Shown: positions 1 through 8,266, counted from the first letter of the stretch. The stretch is DNA of 19,610 bases from Dehalococcoidia bacterium UBA1332 (GCA_002306745.1 DBSW01000144.1:1-19610), one strand, 5' to 3'. Program-made: numbers and translations. The notes: generated by a model not told the origin, from the sequence alone.

Positions 1-725
1 ACAAGCCCATTAACTCCTGCGTCAACGGCGGTTGCTGCTAGCTTTAGAATTTCACGTTTATTTTCGTCATTGTGTGGCCACGGCGGTAACTTTACGAACA
101 AAGGAACTTGTTTGATGGCAGTCATGTCATCTATAAGACCACGGAGTCTGACAGGTTCATGAAAGACCTTAAGTCCTAACGTGTTTGGGCTACTGATGTT
201 CAATTCAACGCCAGAAACATGAGATTGAATCCTGGTTAAGCACTCAACAATTTCATCCTCAATGGTCCCAGAGATACTCACTAAGATACGATTCTTATGC
301 TTGGCTGCTTTAGCTAGTCGATTCACCGCAGGTTCAAGACCTTGCCCAGGGAATCCGAGTGCATTTATGACGGCTTTCTGGTCGGGTAGTCTGATGATAC
401 GAGGTTTAGGATTGCCAGGCCGAGTTCCAAGCGTTACAGTTCCGCCTGTCGCGAATCCGAAACCAAGATTTAGAACGGATCCAAGTATTTTGCAATCTTT
501 GTCGAACCCGGCGGCCATCCCAATTGGGGTAGGCAGTTCTATACCGGCCAAATTAGTTTTTAGTTCCGAATTTGTTGAACCATTTCCGGCACGAAAAATA
601 TTCCAGAATCCAGGTATTCCAAGAGCTTTTTCGGCAGCTGTGTGCGCAGCTTCCGGAGGTAGTTTGAATATAAGCGGTTTGGCAACCAGGTTGTAAATAC
701 TCGTTTTATCACTCCAGAAAAACAC
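1..725 (-). CDS. pyrD: Dihydroorotate dehydrogenase (quinone type), C-terminus cut by window edge
   Basis: This flavoenzyme oxidises dihydroorotate to orotate in pyrimidine synthesis. My own translation of the minus strand gives 241 residues before the sequence runs off the left edge. Visible motifs are AAGFDKD (about residues 71-77), GTVTLGTRPGNPKPR (95-109), the orotate-contact pattern N121-x-x-G-F, and NISSPNT (176-182). In the last motif the second Ser is the catalytic base of membrane-bound class 2 enzymes; class 1 enzymes use Cys. The N-terminal helical stretch before the barrel also looks class 2, so electrons probably go to quinone, which fits the menaquinone genes further along. The stretch around VSISG is more class-1-like. 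An in-frame stop lies shortly upstream; GTG at 725-723 is the only good start codon between it and the conserved region. I see no clear Shine-Dalgarno. It is divergent from the next gene, 129 bp away. Confidence 0.9.
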   Translation of the reverse strand, partial: MFFWSDKTSIYNLVAKPLIFKLPPEAAHTAAEKALGIPGFWNIFRAGNGSTNSELKTNLAGIELPTPIGMAAGFDKDCKILGSVLNLGFGFATGGTVTLGTRPGNPKPRIIRLPDQKAVINALGFPGQGLEPAVNRLAKAAKHKNRILVSISGTIEDEIVECLTRIQSHVSGVELNISSPNTLGLKVFHEPVRLRGLIDDMTAIKQVPLFVKLPPWPHNDENKREILKLAATAVDAGVNGL

Positions 726-854
726 ATAATTTGCGAAGGTTATCCAGTCAGCGAAGTACTGGTACCGTATCTATAAGTAAAATACTATTCGCTCCCAGAA
801 ACTAACTCGACATATTAAATACACTTTTACTCAAGACAGGCATTAAGTAACTAT

Positions 855-1625
855 ATGACTCTGGATTACGAAATTGGGAACCCAAATGAACCTAAAGGAC
901 ATGCGCTAATCTATTTTCGTGACGGTGCGAACCCTGAAAAAGTTGGTGCTTCGTACGTTGTCATTCTGCCTGTAATAGTCGAAATCAGCAAATATATCCC
1001 TCCTTTTTTGGCAGGCCAGGTGGAGCAACTAGGATCCAGTGACATGTCTTCATTTGCATTTCCACCGGCTCCGGAAATAGTGCCTTCGGAGCAATGGTTG
1101 CGTCAGACTGCCGAGAGCCGAAGTGATGACTTACTCTTCGGCGGCACGGTTAATTTTGGCGATGTCACATCTCTCATGGAAATTGTCGCGGCTGTTTCGG
1201 CAGAATATGCAGCCCAATTTGATGTGATGACTGATAAACAAAGGCGGGTTATTGATGCAGGTACGCCCGTTGAAAATCTAAATGAGCCTGAACCGGTCGA
1301 TGATGTTAATGACGTAATGTACAGTATGATGTCTGAGCCTGATTTGTTGACTGAGCTAACTACCTTAATGGGTCGACTACAATATGAATCAAGTGGTGGT
1401 GACGCAGCAGGTGCTAGAGAAACAGCAGCAAAGATACGCTCGATTGGTAAACATATGCCAGAAAATCGTCGCATTGATTCGCTGGTTTCTGCCGCTATGG
1501 ATGGTACAAATGATTCGGCGAAACGCACTCAGCTATATCTTGATCGCGTGTATGCAATGTATCGTGAAGACTATGCCCGGGTTCAGGTAATTGAACAGGA
1601 AATTGACGAATTAACTCTGGGCTAG
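855..1625 (+). CDS. Conserved-looking protein of unknown function (256 residues)
   Basis: I do not recognise this family. The protein is acidic, has no signal peptide and no convincing membrane segment, so it is probably cytoplasmic. The first third (about residues 1-75) reads like a mixed alpha/beta domain with a hydrophobic strand near YVVILPVIVEI. It is followed by a Pro-rich linker around FAFPPAPEIVP. The last half is mostly charged, probably helical sequence, ending in a run compatible with a short coiled coil (about 225-254). The ATG at 855 is preceded by no strong Shine-Dalgarno. The gene is divergent from pyrD and converges on the PLP enzyme gene with a 3-bp gap, so it is probably transcribed alone. 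Its length, ordinary codon use and lack of in-frame stops argue that it is real. Neighbours give no functional hint. Confidence 0.75.
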   Translation: MTLDYEIGNPNEPKGHALIYFRDGANPEKVGASYVVILPVIVEISKYIPPFLAGQVEQLGSSDMSSFAFPPAPEIVPSEQWLRQTAESRSDDLLFGGTVNFGDVTSLMEIVAAVSAEYAAQFDVMTDKQRRVIDAGTPVENLNEPEPVDDVNDVMYSMMSEPDLLTELTTLMGRLQYESSGGDAAGARETAAKIRSIGKHMPENRRIDSLVSAAMDGTNDSAKRTQLYLDRVYAMYREDYARVQVIEQEIDELTLG

Positions 1626-1628
1626 GTG

Positions 1629-2591
1629 CTAATCAAGTACCGACTTTAACTGGTCAACTGTTACGTTCCCACCGCTAGCTACGAAGACGACACGCTTTCC
1701 GCGCAACTGTTCTTTAATGTTTAATGCTGCTGCCAGCGTAGAGGCTCCGGCGTGCTCTACTAGCGTGCGTGTTGCGTGTATGTACAACTTTATTGCTTGT
1801 AAGATATCTGAGTCTTCAACCAGTTCGAATTGCTTCAGTCGCGTGCGTAGAATACCCATTGTTAGTTCGTATGCTGATTCTGTAGCTAGCCCTTCGGCTA
1901 GAGTCGTCATTGGGTATGTCCTGATAAACCCTGATTTCCAGGCGTGATATGCAGCGGGAGCATTTGCTGCTTGAACTCCAATAACTTTAGTTGAAGGAGA
2001 AACACTGTCAGTAACGATACATGCGCCAGCTGCACCTGAACCAGCTCCGATAGGCACCAAGATAACGTCTATATCGTTTAAGTCTTCATAAATTTCTAAT
2101 GTGTATGTTCCTACACCTTCAATAAGCTCAGGCGTGTTAGCCGCACATACAAATCTTGCTCCGTCTCTTTCAGCCAATTCTTCTGCATATTCTCTCGAAC
2201 GCTCAAACACGTCACCATGAAAGATTAGATTGGCGCCCAGAAAAGCGATGTTGTCAGCTTTTGTCGGGTTGGCCCCGTCCGGTAAAACAACTGTGCATTC
2301 AGCTCCAAAGGTTCTCGATGCGTACGCGATAGATTGACCATGGTTTCCTGATGACGCAGTTACGAATCCACGGCTGCGGTCTTCACTGGAGGTTTTTGAC
2401 ACTAAATTGATTCCACCTCTAACTTTGAACGCACCGAGTAGTTGAAAATTTTCATGCTTAACCCAGACGTCTGCGTCAAGTAATTCTGACAGGACTGGGT
2501 AATGCCTTACCGGCGTGCGGAGCACATGCTTGCTGATTGCATTGTGTGATTTCTTGATGCCGTTTAGGTTCGGTTCCGTCAATTTTTTCAT
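1629..2591 (-). CDS. Threonine dehydratase-like PLP-dependent enzyme
   Basis: This is a fold-type II pyridoxal-phosphate enzyme of the threonine/serine dehydratase and serine racemase group. The likely reaction is deamination of a small hydroxy amino acid to a 2-oxoacid. The 320 residues are single-domain length, without the ACT-like regulatory domain of biosynthetic IlvA. Visible signatures are the Schiff-base lysine K56 in GAFKVRG, the phosphate-side loop SGNHGQ (81-86), and SGGN near the C-terminus (306-309). The usual glycine-rich PLP phosphate loop appears as GAGSGAAG (182-189) rather than GGGGL, a variant that leaves the exact substrate open. Related enzymes acting on hydroxyectoine breakdown products or 3-hydroxyaspartate share the fold. 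The ATG start gives the usual N-terminus for the family. It is convergent with the unknown gene and divergent from the MFS pair. Confidence 0.85.
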   Translation of the reverse strand: MKKLTEPNLNGIKKSHNAISKHVLRTPVRHYPVLSELLDADVWVKHENFQLLGAFKVRGGINLVSKTSSEDRSRGFVTASSGNHGQSIAYASRTFGAECTVVLPDGANPTKADNIAFLGANLIFHGDVFERSREYAEELAERDGARFVCAANTPELIEGVGTYTLEIYEDLNDIDVILVPIGAGSGAAGACIVTDSVSPSTKVIGVQAANAPAAYHAWKSGFIRTYPMTTLAEGLATESAYELTMGILRTRLKQFELVEDSDILQAIKLYIHATRTLVEHAGASTLAAALNIKEQLRGKRVVFVASGGNVTVDQLKSVLD

Positions 2592-2649
2592 CTGTTTGTG
2601 ATCTGAAGTTGAGGATTTTGATAAAAATTTCTAATGGTGCTTAGATTGT

Positions 2650-2677
2650 TTCACAGCAATTCTGTTAAACAAATAAT
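2650..2677 (+). promoter_or_regulatory. Candidate sigma70-type promoter for the MFS pair
   Basis: TTCACA (2650-2655) and AATAAT (2672-2677) each match the consensus hexamers at five of six positions, with a 16-bp spacer. They lie in the 195-bp divergent region between the PLP enzyme gene and the first MFS gene. Transcription would start near 2684, giving a leader of about 100 nt. This is found by eye only. Confidence 0.35.
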
Positions 2678-2786
2678 CCGCACAGGATTTCTTAATACGG
2701 CTGTTTGAGAACCAGATGTTCGAATTCAGGAGTACCCTCTAGCGGTAGAAAACATTTTATGACGTTGGAATATTCACGCCCGTTAT

Positions 2787-4091
2787 ATGTCAGTTCAGGA
2801 TTCAACCGATCGTAATGATACTGAGGGTTCGTTACATCCCTCAGGAGTGTCGCGCCGATCATTGATTGGAATACTTCTACGAACGCTGACACATACCTTT
2901 GAGTCATTAGAACATCGTAATTATCGGTTGTTATGGCTTGGTATGGTTTTTTCCATGGGTGGGTTCCAGATGCAAATGGTTGTCAGAGGAATTTATGTTT
3001 ATGACCTTACAGGCGACCGTATTATCACTAGTATAGTTGCTCTTGGATTTGCTCCTAGTCTACTTCTCGTGTCGCTTTATGGTGGGGTACTTGGCGACCG
3101 CATGGAACGTCGACTGCTAATTCAGATCTCTCAATTATTAGGTGGTGCTTTAGCAGCTGTTATCGCAGTATTGATGATTACTCAATTGATCAACTGGGGT
3201 CATTTGTTCATAGTTTCAGTGATTCATGGAGCCATGTTTGCTGTGCAAATGCCGGCCCGACAGGCGGCCATTCCATCCCTTGTGCCAAAATCACAGATGT
3301 CGAATGCATTTGCTTTGAATGCAATGGCTATGAGCATTATGACGCTTGTAGCTCCAGCAATTGGCGGTGTTCTATATGACGAGGTTGGTCCAGTGACGGT
3401 CTATTGGATTGTTGCCGGGATCATGCTTAGCGCGGTTGTTTTTACATCCCTAGTTCCAAGGATGTACCCACCAGACACAAATACTAAATCTTCGGTAGTC
3501 GGCAACATTATTGCTGGCTTTAAGTACATTGGCAGGAACAAGGTTGTTCTCAATCTGATGATTTACAGTGTGATCGTCGCTCTCCTATCAATGCCGTTCC
3601 GAATGTTGGTGCAAGTCTATGCTAAGGACATATATGGATCGGATGGATCTGATGTAGGACTGTTGTTAACTGCATTGGGCGTGGGAGGACTTATAGGATC
3701 TCTTTCGATTGCTAATTTGCGTAAAGGTCATCGCCGAGGTTGGATTCTTTTGAGTGGTGCATTCGTTGCTGGTGGTTCGCTCGCATTGATCGTTGGATTG
3801 CCATATTTTGCAGCGGGAATGATTGGGATGATAGGGCTTGGTCTTGGAGAACAAGCGCGATGGGCTTTGGGGCAGAGTTTGATGATGGAACATGCCGATG
3901 ACAAGTACCGTGCAAGGGTGATGAGCGTTTTGATGATGACCTTTGGTTTAATGCCACTTGGCACAGCACCGATGGGATTTGCTATGGACGCGTTCGGTGG
4001 TAGGTTCGCTGTTGGGATATACGGCGTCGTTCTACTTGCCTTTGCTGTTTATTCTGTGATGTTTATGTCACGTCTCAGGCGATTGATATAA
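2787..4091 (+). CDS. Major facilitator superfamily transporter (MFS_3/EntS-like), first of a pair
   Basis: This 434-residue membrane protein has about twelve hydrophobic segments and a hydrophilic N-terminal leader of roughly 40 residues. The fold and length match the MFS_3 group, which includes the enterobactin exporter EntS and many macrolide-type effluxers. After TM2 there is a typical MFS loop, GGVLGDRMERRLLIQ (about 99-113). A middle cytoplasmic loop separates the six-helix halves near residue 230, and the second half carries RARVMSVLMMTFGLMPLG. Export of a small lipophilic compound is the family expectation; the substrate cannot be read from the sequence. The downstream gene starts 1 bp after this stop and encodes a clear paralogue, so the two are probably co-transcribed. 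The ATG at 2787 has no strong Shine-Dalgarno, and a slightly later start would not affect the membrane domain. Confidence 0.88.
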   Translation: MSVQDSTDRNDTEGSLHPSGVSRRSLIGILLRTLTHTFESLEHRNYRLLWLGMVFSMGGFQMQMVVRGIYVYDLTGDRIITSIVALGFAPSLLLVSLYGGVLGDRMERRLLIQISQLLGGALAAVIAVLMITQLINWGHLFIVSVIHGAMFAVQMPARQAAIPSLVPKSQMSNAFALNAMAMSIMTLVAPAIGGVLYDEVGPVTVYWIVAGIMLSAVVFTSLVPRMYPPDTNTKSSVVGNIIAGFKYIGRNKVVLNLMIYSVIVALLSMPFRMLVQVYAKDIYGSDGSDVGLLLTALGVGGLIGSLSIANLRKGHRRGWILLSGAFVAGGSLALIVGLPYFAAGMIGMIGLGLGEQARWALGQSLMMEHADDKYRARVMSVLMMTFGLMPLGTAPMGFAMDAFGGRFAVGIYGVVLLAFAVYSVMFMSRLRRLI

Positions 4092-4092
4092 C

Positions 4093-5367
4093 TTGCCAAA
4101 AACAAAAAATGATTCATCTTCCAAATCGAGCTATATTTTGGCGTTAAATCAGAGTGGGGAACCGTTTATTAAACGGACTTTTGCTTCGCTCAGTCAACCA
4201 GGTTTCAGGTCTCTTTGGTTTGGGATGCTGTTGTTGATGGCAGCAGTAAATATTCAAATGCTTGCCCGCGGATATTTGGCTTGGGAGTTAACCAAATCTC
4301 CGATTTCTGTGGTACTGGTTGGTGCAGGGTTTGCTCCTCCAATCCTATTGTTTTCTCTGTACGGAGGAGCTGTTGCAGATCGTGTTTCGCGCAAAAAGAT
4401 TATACAACTGGGTCAGATCGGGATGCTGTCGATAATACTGACAGTCGGGATTTCAATATCTACAGGCACAGTGACTATTTATCATTTGATAGTTGCCTCG
4501 ATAGGTCAGGGCGCTATATGGGCATTTTTGATGCCAGCGCGTCAGGCGATAATTGGGCAGTTAGTCGAAGATGATCAACTTACAAATGCTGTCGCTTTAA
4601 ATTCTTCCGGGATGTCATTAATGACCGTTGCTGCTCCGGGTATAGGTGGTGTTATTTACGGCATTGCTGGTCCAGCTACAACTTATTACGTTATGGGTAT
4701 CTTGATATGTGTGGCTCTAGTTTTTACTAATTTTGTTCCAAATCTATCCACGATTTCCCACACGAAGCGTCGCATGTGGGGTGACATTAAAGAAGGGCTT
4801 CTATACACAAGACAGAACCGTACAGTGTTGATGCTGTTGATAGTGTCTTTGAGTACTGCGCTGTTAGCAATGCCGTTTAGAACACTTCTTCCTGTGCAGA
4901 TCGAGGAAGTGTTCAAGCGGGAAGTTGAAGCCCTAGGTTTGTTACTTAGTATGATCGGAGTTGGTGCTTTAGTCGGGTCTCTAGTTATCGCAGGTCTTTC
5001 AAAAACCAGTCATAGGGGCTGGGTGCTGTTGGTGACTAGTATGTTGTCAGGTGTTGCCATAATGCTTGCTGCAGCCAACACGTCGTACTTTTTCGCTGTT
5101 GTAATAATGGTTTTTATTGGTTTAGGCGATTCCGGAAGAAGGGCTCTCAACTCTTCTTTGATATTGGAACAGACTGATGAAGAACATCGTGGCCGTGTGA
5201 TGGGCGTTTATATGATGAATTTTGGACTCATGCCTATCGGCGCTATACCGCTGGGTTTTATTGCTTCGCTGTTAGATGTGAGAATTGCGTTTGGATTAGC
5301 TGGCGTTGCATTATTACTCTTTGCAGTTGCTTATACCGTATTCACAGATCGAATTAGAAATCTATAA
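4093..5367 (+). CDS. Major facilitator superfamily transporter (MFS_3/EntS-like), second of a pair
   Basis: This 424-residue, twelve-segment MFS protein is collinear with the preceding gene product. Shared landmarks include MPARQA, LNSSGMSLMT against LNAMAMSIMT, APGIGGVIY against APAIGGVLY, LLAMPFR against LLSMPFR, and GRVMGVYMMNFGLMPIG against ARVMSVLMMTFGLMPLG. This indicates an old tandem duplication with considerable divergence. The start is TTG at 4093, 1 bp after the upstream stop, and no in-frame ATG exists before the first membrane helix, so translation is probably coupled. Substrate is unknown; efflux is the family expectation. Two full-length MFS proteins made together could have separate substrates or act as a pair, but nothing here decides that. 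Confidence 0.87.
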   Translation: MPKTKNDSSSKSSYILALNQSGEPFIKRTFASLSQPGFRSLWFGMLLLMAAVNIQMLARGYLAWELTKSPISVVLVGAGFAPPILLFSLYGGAVADRVSRKKIIQLGQIGMLSIILTVGISISTGTVTIYHLIVASIGQGAIWAFLMPARQAIIGQLVEDDQLTNAVALNSSGMSLMTVAAPGIGGVIYGIAGPATTYYVMGILICVALVFTNFVPNLSTISHTKRRMWGDIKEGLLYTRQNRTVLMLLIVSLSTALLAMPFRTLLPVQIEEVFKREVEALGLLLSMIGVGALVGSLVIAGLSKTSHRGWVLLVTSMLSGVAIMLAAANTSYFFAVVIMVFIGLGDSGRRALNSSLILEQTDEEHRGRVMGVYMMNFGLMPIGAIPLGFIASLLDVRIAFGLAGVALLLFAVAYTVFTDRIRNL

Positions 5368-5464
5368 GTCAGTTTTTGAACACTATCTAATTTTTAGCTA
5401 CAACGCGCTTGGGAACCTAACGTGCAGCAAGTACACTTCGATTTCTAGTGTTTGAAACCCTGAC
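5368..5464. repeat. Imperfect inverted repeat between MFS gene and mutL
   Basis: GTCAG (5368-5372) and ACACTA (5380-5385) pair with TAGTGT (5446-5451) and CTGAC (5460-5464). A few A:T pairs in between extend the stem. The loop is about 60 nt, and TTTTT follows at once (5465-5469). It starts right after the MFS stop codon. It could be a weak, long-loop terminator or a structured leader for mutL. The arms are short enough that chance is a real possibility. Confidence 0.25.
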
Positions 5465-5483
5465 TTTTTAGACCTAAGCTTAG

Positions 5484-7274
5484 ATGCCCATTAATGTCTT
5501 AAGTGAAGAATTTGCTTCTCGTATTGCCGCAGGCGAGGTTATAGAGCGTCCCGCATCGGTTGTGAAAGAACTTGTCGAAAATTCACTTGACGCCTCATCT
5601 ACAAGAATAGACGTAGATGTATTGGGTGGAGGGGCCACTTCGATTGTTGTTGTTGATAACGGGCATGGCATATCTTCGGACGAACTTTCCTTAGCTTTTG
5701 AACGGTTTGCCACATCTAAAATTGATGAATCATCGGATTTGATATCAATTGATACTCTCGGATTCAGAGGCGAAGCTTTGCCATCTATTTCGTCGGTAGC
5801 AAGAGTGGAAGCTGTTTCTCGTTATTCGGAAATGGATGCAGGTGCCAGATATGTAATCGACTTTGGTAAACCAGGCAAAGTTGAATCGGTTGGAGCACCA
5901 CAGGGAACACGAGTGCAAGTTTCAGGGCTTTTCACGAATGTTCCTGCTCGTCGTAAATTCCTTGGATCCACCGCAAAAGAACTATCCCGTATTCAGTCAA
6001 TGCTTTCTTCATTGGCTCTTGTATATCCGAACGTTGCGTTCAGTCTTACTGCAGATGGCCGTGAACGGCTTCGCACACTTGGTTCAGGAAAGCTAGTTGA
6101 TGCAATATCTGGTATCTATGGGGCAGAGGTTGCATCACATATGCTAGAACTAGAACCTGACGAATCCGCTGCATTTACTGTTGATGGATTGGCTAGCACG
6201 CCAAGTATGAACCGTTCAAATCGAACCTACATCACAATTGCTGTGAACGGTCGATGGATTCAGTCACGACGTTTGTCCTACGCGATTGAACAGGCCTATC
6301 ACGGATTCATTCCTGAAAGACGCTTCCCAATTGCAGTGGTAAGAATTCGAACGCCTATGGATGATGTTGACGCTAACGTTCATCCGGCAAAGGCGGAGGT
6401 GCGTTTTCTAAGAGAAGATTTAATTTTTTCTTTAGTCCAACGTTCGATTCGTGGTTTGGTATCTGATACAGCTCCGGTTCATGAATTAGGCACAGGTCGT
6501 ACAGGAGGTTCATCTGGACTGCTTCTAACTTCTGGTGATCTGCAAAAAACAAAAATCGGTTTAGATGGGAATAGCGTTTCTCCAGTTATAAATAGGGGGG
6601 CTAAACGACTTTCTAATCCATTTGTGACTTCGAATCTTGAACCAAACGCTTTTTTGAATGAATCTAATCCTTCACTTACCCCGAAAGAGGCTCTACCGGT
6701 ACTTAGGGTTATCGGACAGACACGTGAGACATATATTCTTGCTGAAGGCCCCACAGGAATCTATATGATCGACCAACATGCAGCTCACGAACGGATAACC
6801 TACGAGAGAGTTAAGGAAAAATTTGTCCAACGTGCATCTGAATCGCAGCCTCTTCTCGAGCCGGTTACGGTTGAGCTTTCACCCACTGTAATGGTCATCG
6901 CTGTAACTAATATTGGTGTCCTGAACGAAATCGGTTGGGGTATTGAACAGTTTGGTAATGAAAGTTTAATCATCAGGAGCGTTCCCTCCGCTCTAGCTAC
7001 AAGAGTGAGTGGAGATGGTGCAGGTCAAGTGCTCGTGCAAATACTAGATGACCTGACTGATGGCGGTAGTGGAGAAAGCTGGCAGGATCGGATGTTAGCA
7101 ACGATCGCATGCCATTCTTCGGTTAGGGCTGGTCAGGTTTTATCTACGGAAGAGTGCAAAGATCTGATTAGGCAGTTAGAAAATGCCAGGCATCCCAATA
7201 CGTGTCCTCACGGTAGGCCGACGATCGTACAAATAGCTTTTGGTGATTTGGAACGTGAATTTAAGCGGAAATAA
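5484..7274 (+). CDS. mutL: DNA mismatch repair protein MutL (endonuclease type)
   Basis: MutL couples mismatch recognition by MutS to strand removal. The 596-residue protein has the N-terminal GHKL ATPase. Its ATP-site motif is KELVENSLDA, with catalytic E29 and Mg-binding N33. This is followed by DNGHGI (58-63), ATSKI (76-80) and GFRGEAL (93-99). A variable, polar linker of roughly 340-405 leads to the C-terminal dimerisation domain. That domain carries DQHA-x2-E-x4-E (430-441), ACHSS (542-546) and CPHGRPT (574-580), the metal-dependent nicking-endonuclease signature found in organisms without MutH. So this MutL is expected to nick the daughter strand itself. The ATG start gives the canonical MPI...AAGEVIERPASVVKEL N-terminus. 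No mutS is present in the window. The gene converges on the SMP-30 gene with a 6-bp gap. Confidence 0.97.
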   Translation: MPINVLSEEFASRIAAGEVIERPASVVKELVENSLDASSTRIDVDVLGGGATSIVVVDNGHGISSDELSLAFERFATSKIDESSDLISIDTLGFRGEALPSISSVARVEAVSRYSEMDAGARYVIDFGKPGKVESVGAPQGTRVQVSGLFTNVPARRKFLGSTAKELSRIQSMLSSLALVYPNVAFSLTADGRERLRTLGSGKLVDAISGIYGAEVASHMLELEPDESAAFTVDGLASTPSMNRSNRTYITIAVNGRWIQSRRLSYAIEQAYHGFIPERRFPIAVVRIRTPMDDVDANVHPAKAEVRFLREDLIFSLVQRSIRGLVSDTAPVHELGTGRTGGSSGLLLTSGDLQKTKIGLDGNSVSPVINRGAKRLSNPFVTSNLEPNAFLNESNPSLTPKEALPVLRVIGQTRETYILAEGPTGIYMIDQHAAHERITYERVKEKFVQRASESQPLLEPVTVELSPTVMVIAVTNIGVLNEIGWGIEQFGNESLIIRSVPSALATRVSGDGAGQVLVQILDDLTDGGSGESWQDRMLATIACHSSVRAGQVLSTEECKDLIRQLENARHPNTCPHGRPTIVQIAFGDLEREFKRK

Positions 7275-7280
7275 ATCTCC

Positions 7281-8123
7281 TTAAACCAATTTTGTTCCTG
7301 CTATAGAATGACGGAATTGATAGATAGAGTTTTGTGCTGAACCACAAACGAAAAGGGTTTTCATATCATTACCACCAAAGGCGAGATTCTCTGGCGACCA
7401 GCTTGGCACGTGATACAGATCAATCATTTTGCCAGCAGGGTTGAGATAAGCAATGGCCCTAATTCCAGGTAAAGCCTGAAAGATATTACCTTCAACATCG
7501 ATAGCTATTCCGTCTGGGCCTCCCGGTTCTCGGAATCGCCTTATCAACTGTTGGTCTATAAGTTGGCAGGATTCATTTATTGTGAATGCTACTAGTCTCT
7601 GGGCCCGAGTCTCAGAGACGTAGACCTGTTTTTGGTTTGGAGATAACGCAATCCCGTTGGGATATGCGAGTTCGTCTGCGAAGGCACTCGATTTACCATC
7701 AGGGGTAACCCGATAAACAGGGCTGATTGCTGGATCCGGCAGTGGTCGACGGACAGGATCGGTGAAAAGAAGATCTCCGTTCGGGAGGAAGCAAAGATCA
7801 TTTGGTCCTCCGAGAGACGTTCCTTCATAGGAATCAGTGAGCACATCTATTTCACCGTTTATATCAATCCGAAGTATTGCCTTGAGCTCTGCGTCAGCAA
7901 CAAATATTTCATTTTTTGAGTTGAATACAAGTCCGTTTGGACGGCCTCCCGTTTTGGCCACTTCTAGAACTTCTCCGGTTTCAGAGATGGAGAGAATTAC
8001 ACCGTCATCTGCACTGACTACGTGAAGTCGTCCTTCGGCATCGATTGCAGGACCTTCTGGCCCTAGTATTCCTGATACTAGGACTTTGAAGTCGGGAGGT
8101 ATGTTTGCGAGTTCACTGTTCAT
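7281..8123 (-). CDS. SMP-30/gluconolactonase-like beta-propeller hydrolase
   Basis: This 280-residue protein belongs to the SMP-30/gluconolactonase/LRE-like six-bladed propellers, which usually hydrolyse sugar lactones using one divalent metal. The four expected metal ligands are in place: E23 in GPEGPA, N108 in GPNDL, N156 in YPNGIALS and D204 in GPDGIAID. Repeated blade motifs with NG-I/D-G turns run through the whole protein. No signal peptide is apparent, so it is probably cytoplasmic. The true substrate is uncertain because the family also includes phosphotriesterase-like and other lactonases. The start is ATG at 8123. It is divergent from tetR across 166 bp that contain a palindromic operator candidate, so the TetR protein might also influence it. 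Confidence 0.88.
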   Translation of the reverse strand: MNSELANIPPDFKVLVSGILGPEGPAIDAEGRLHVVSADDGVILSISETGEVLEVAKTGGRPNGLVFNSKNEIFVADAELKAILRIDINGEIDVLTDSYEGTSLGGPNDLCFLPNGDLLFTDPVRRPLPDPAISPVYRVTPDGKSSAFADELAYPNGIALSPNQKQVYVSETRAQRLVAFTINESCQLIDQQLIRRFREPGGPDGIAIDVEGNIFQALPGIRAIAYLNPAGKMIDLYHVPSWSPENLAFGGNDMKTLFVCGSAQNSIYQFRHSIAGTKLV

Positions 8124-8202
8124 TTGTTGACGCTAAGATTAGTTGTCGCCCAGAACGCATACAACTTTTGAAGTACACCTTTATTCAACCATAACTTTTT
8201 GA

Positions 8203-8231
8203 TTGCTGTAGTGCATGTCGAAGGATAAAAT
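8203..8231 (+). promoter_or_regulatory. Candidate promoter of the tetR-menaquinone operon
   Basis: TTGCTG (8203-8208) and TAAAAT (8226-8231) are separated by 17 bp. The -10 matches consensus at five of six positions and the -35 at its key TTG. Transcription would start near 8238, at the left end of the palindrome at 8237-8266, which is where a repressor would be expected to bind. Found by eye. Confidence 0.4.
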
Positions 8232-8236
8232 ATTTG

Positions 8237-8266
8237 TATAAAACCGACTGGCTGGTCGGTTTTATA
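8237..8266. promoter_or_regulatory. 30-bp palindrome, probable TetR operator
   Basis: The left arm TATAAAACCGAC (8237-8248) is exactly the reverse complement of the right arm GTCGGTTTTATA (8255-8266), with a 6-bp centre TGGCTG. Arms of this length around an ACCGAC/GTCGGT core are typical of operators bound by TetR-family dimers. The site sits just downstream of a candidate -10 and 23 bp before the tetR TTG start, so autorepression and control of the downstream operon are the simplest reading. It could also form an RNA hairpin. A terminator role is unlikely, because the T run is part of the arm and no gene reads into it from upstream on the plus strand. Confidence 0.7.

Noticed and set aside
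262..696. Rightward open frame of 144 codons at the left end
   Set aside because: It is the reverse shadow of pyrD, whose motifs are unmistakable on the minus strand.
2692..2907. Leftward open frame of 71 codons before the first MFS gene
   Set aside because: It overlaps the MFS N-terminus head-on for about 120 bp, resembles no known protein and has no supporting ribosome site; the MFS gene is certain.
3666..3969. Three overlapping leftward frames inside the first MFS gene
   Set aside because: They mirror the MFS coding sequence, overlap each other and show no protein-like features.
8237..8266. Rho-independent terminator
   Set aside because: No plus-strand gene ends upstream and the T run is within the palindrome arm rather than after it; an operator at a promoter fits better.
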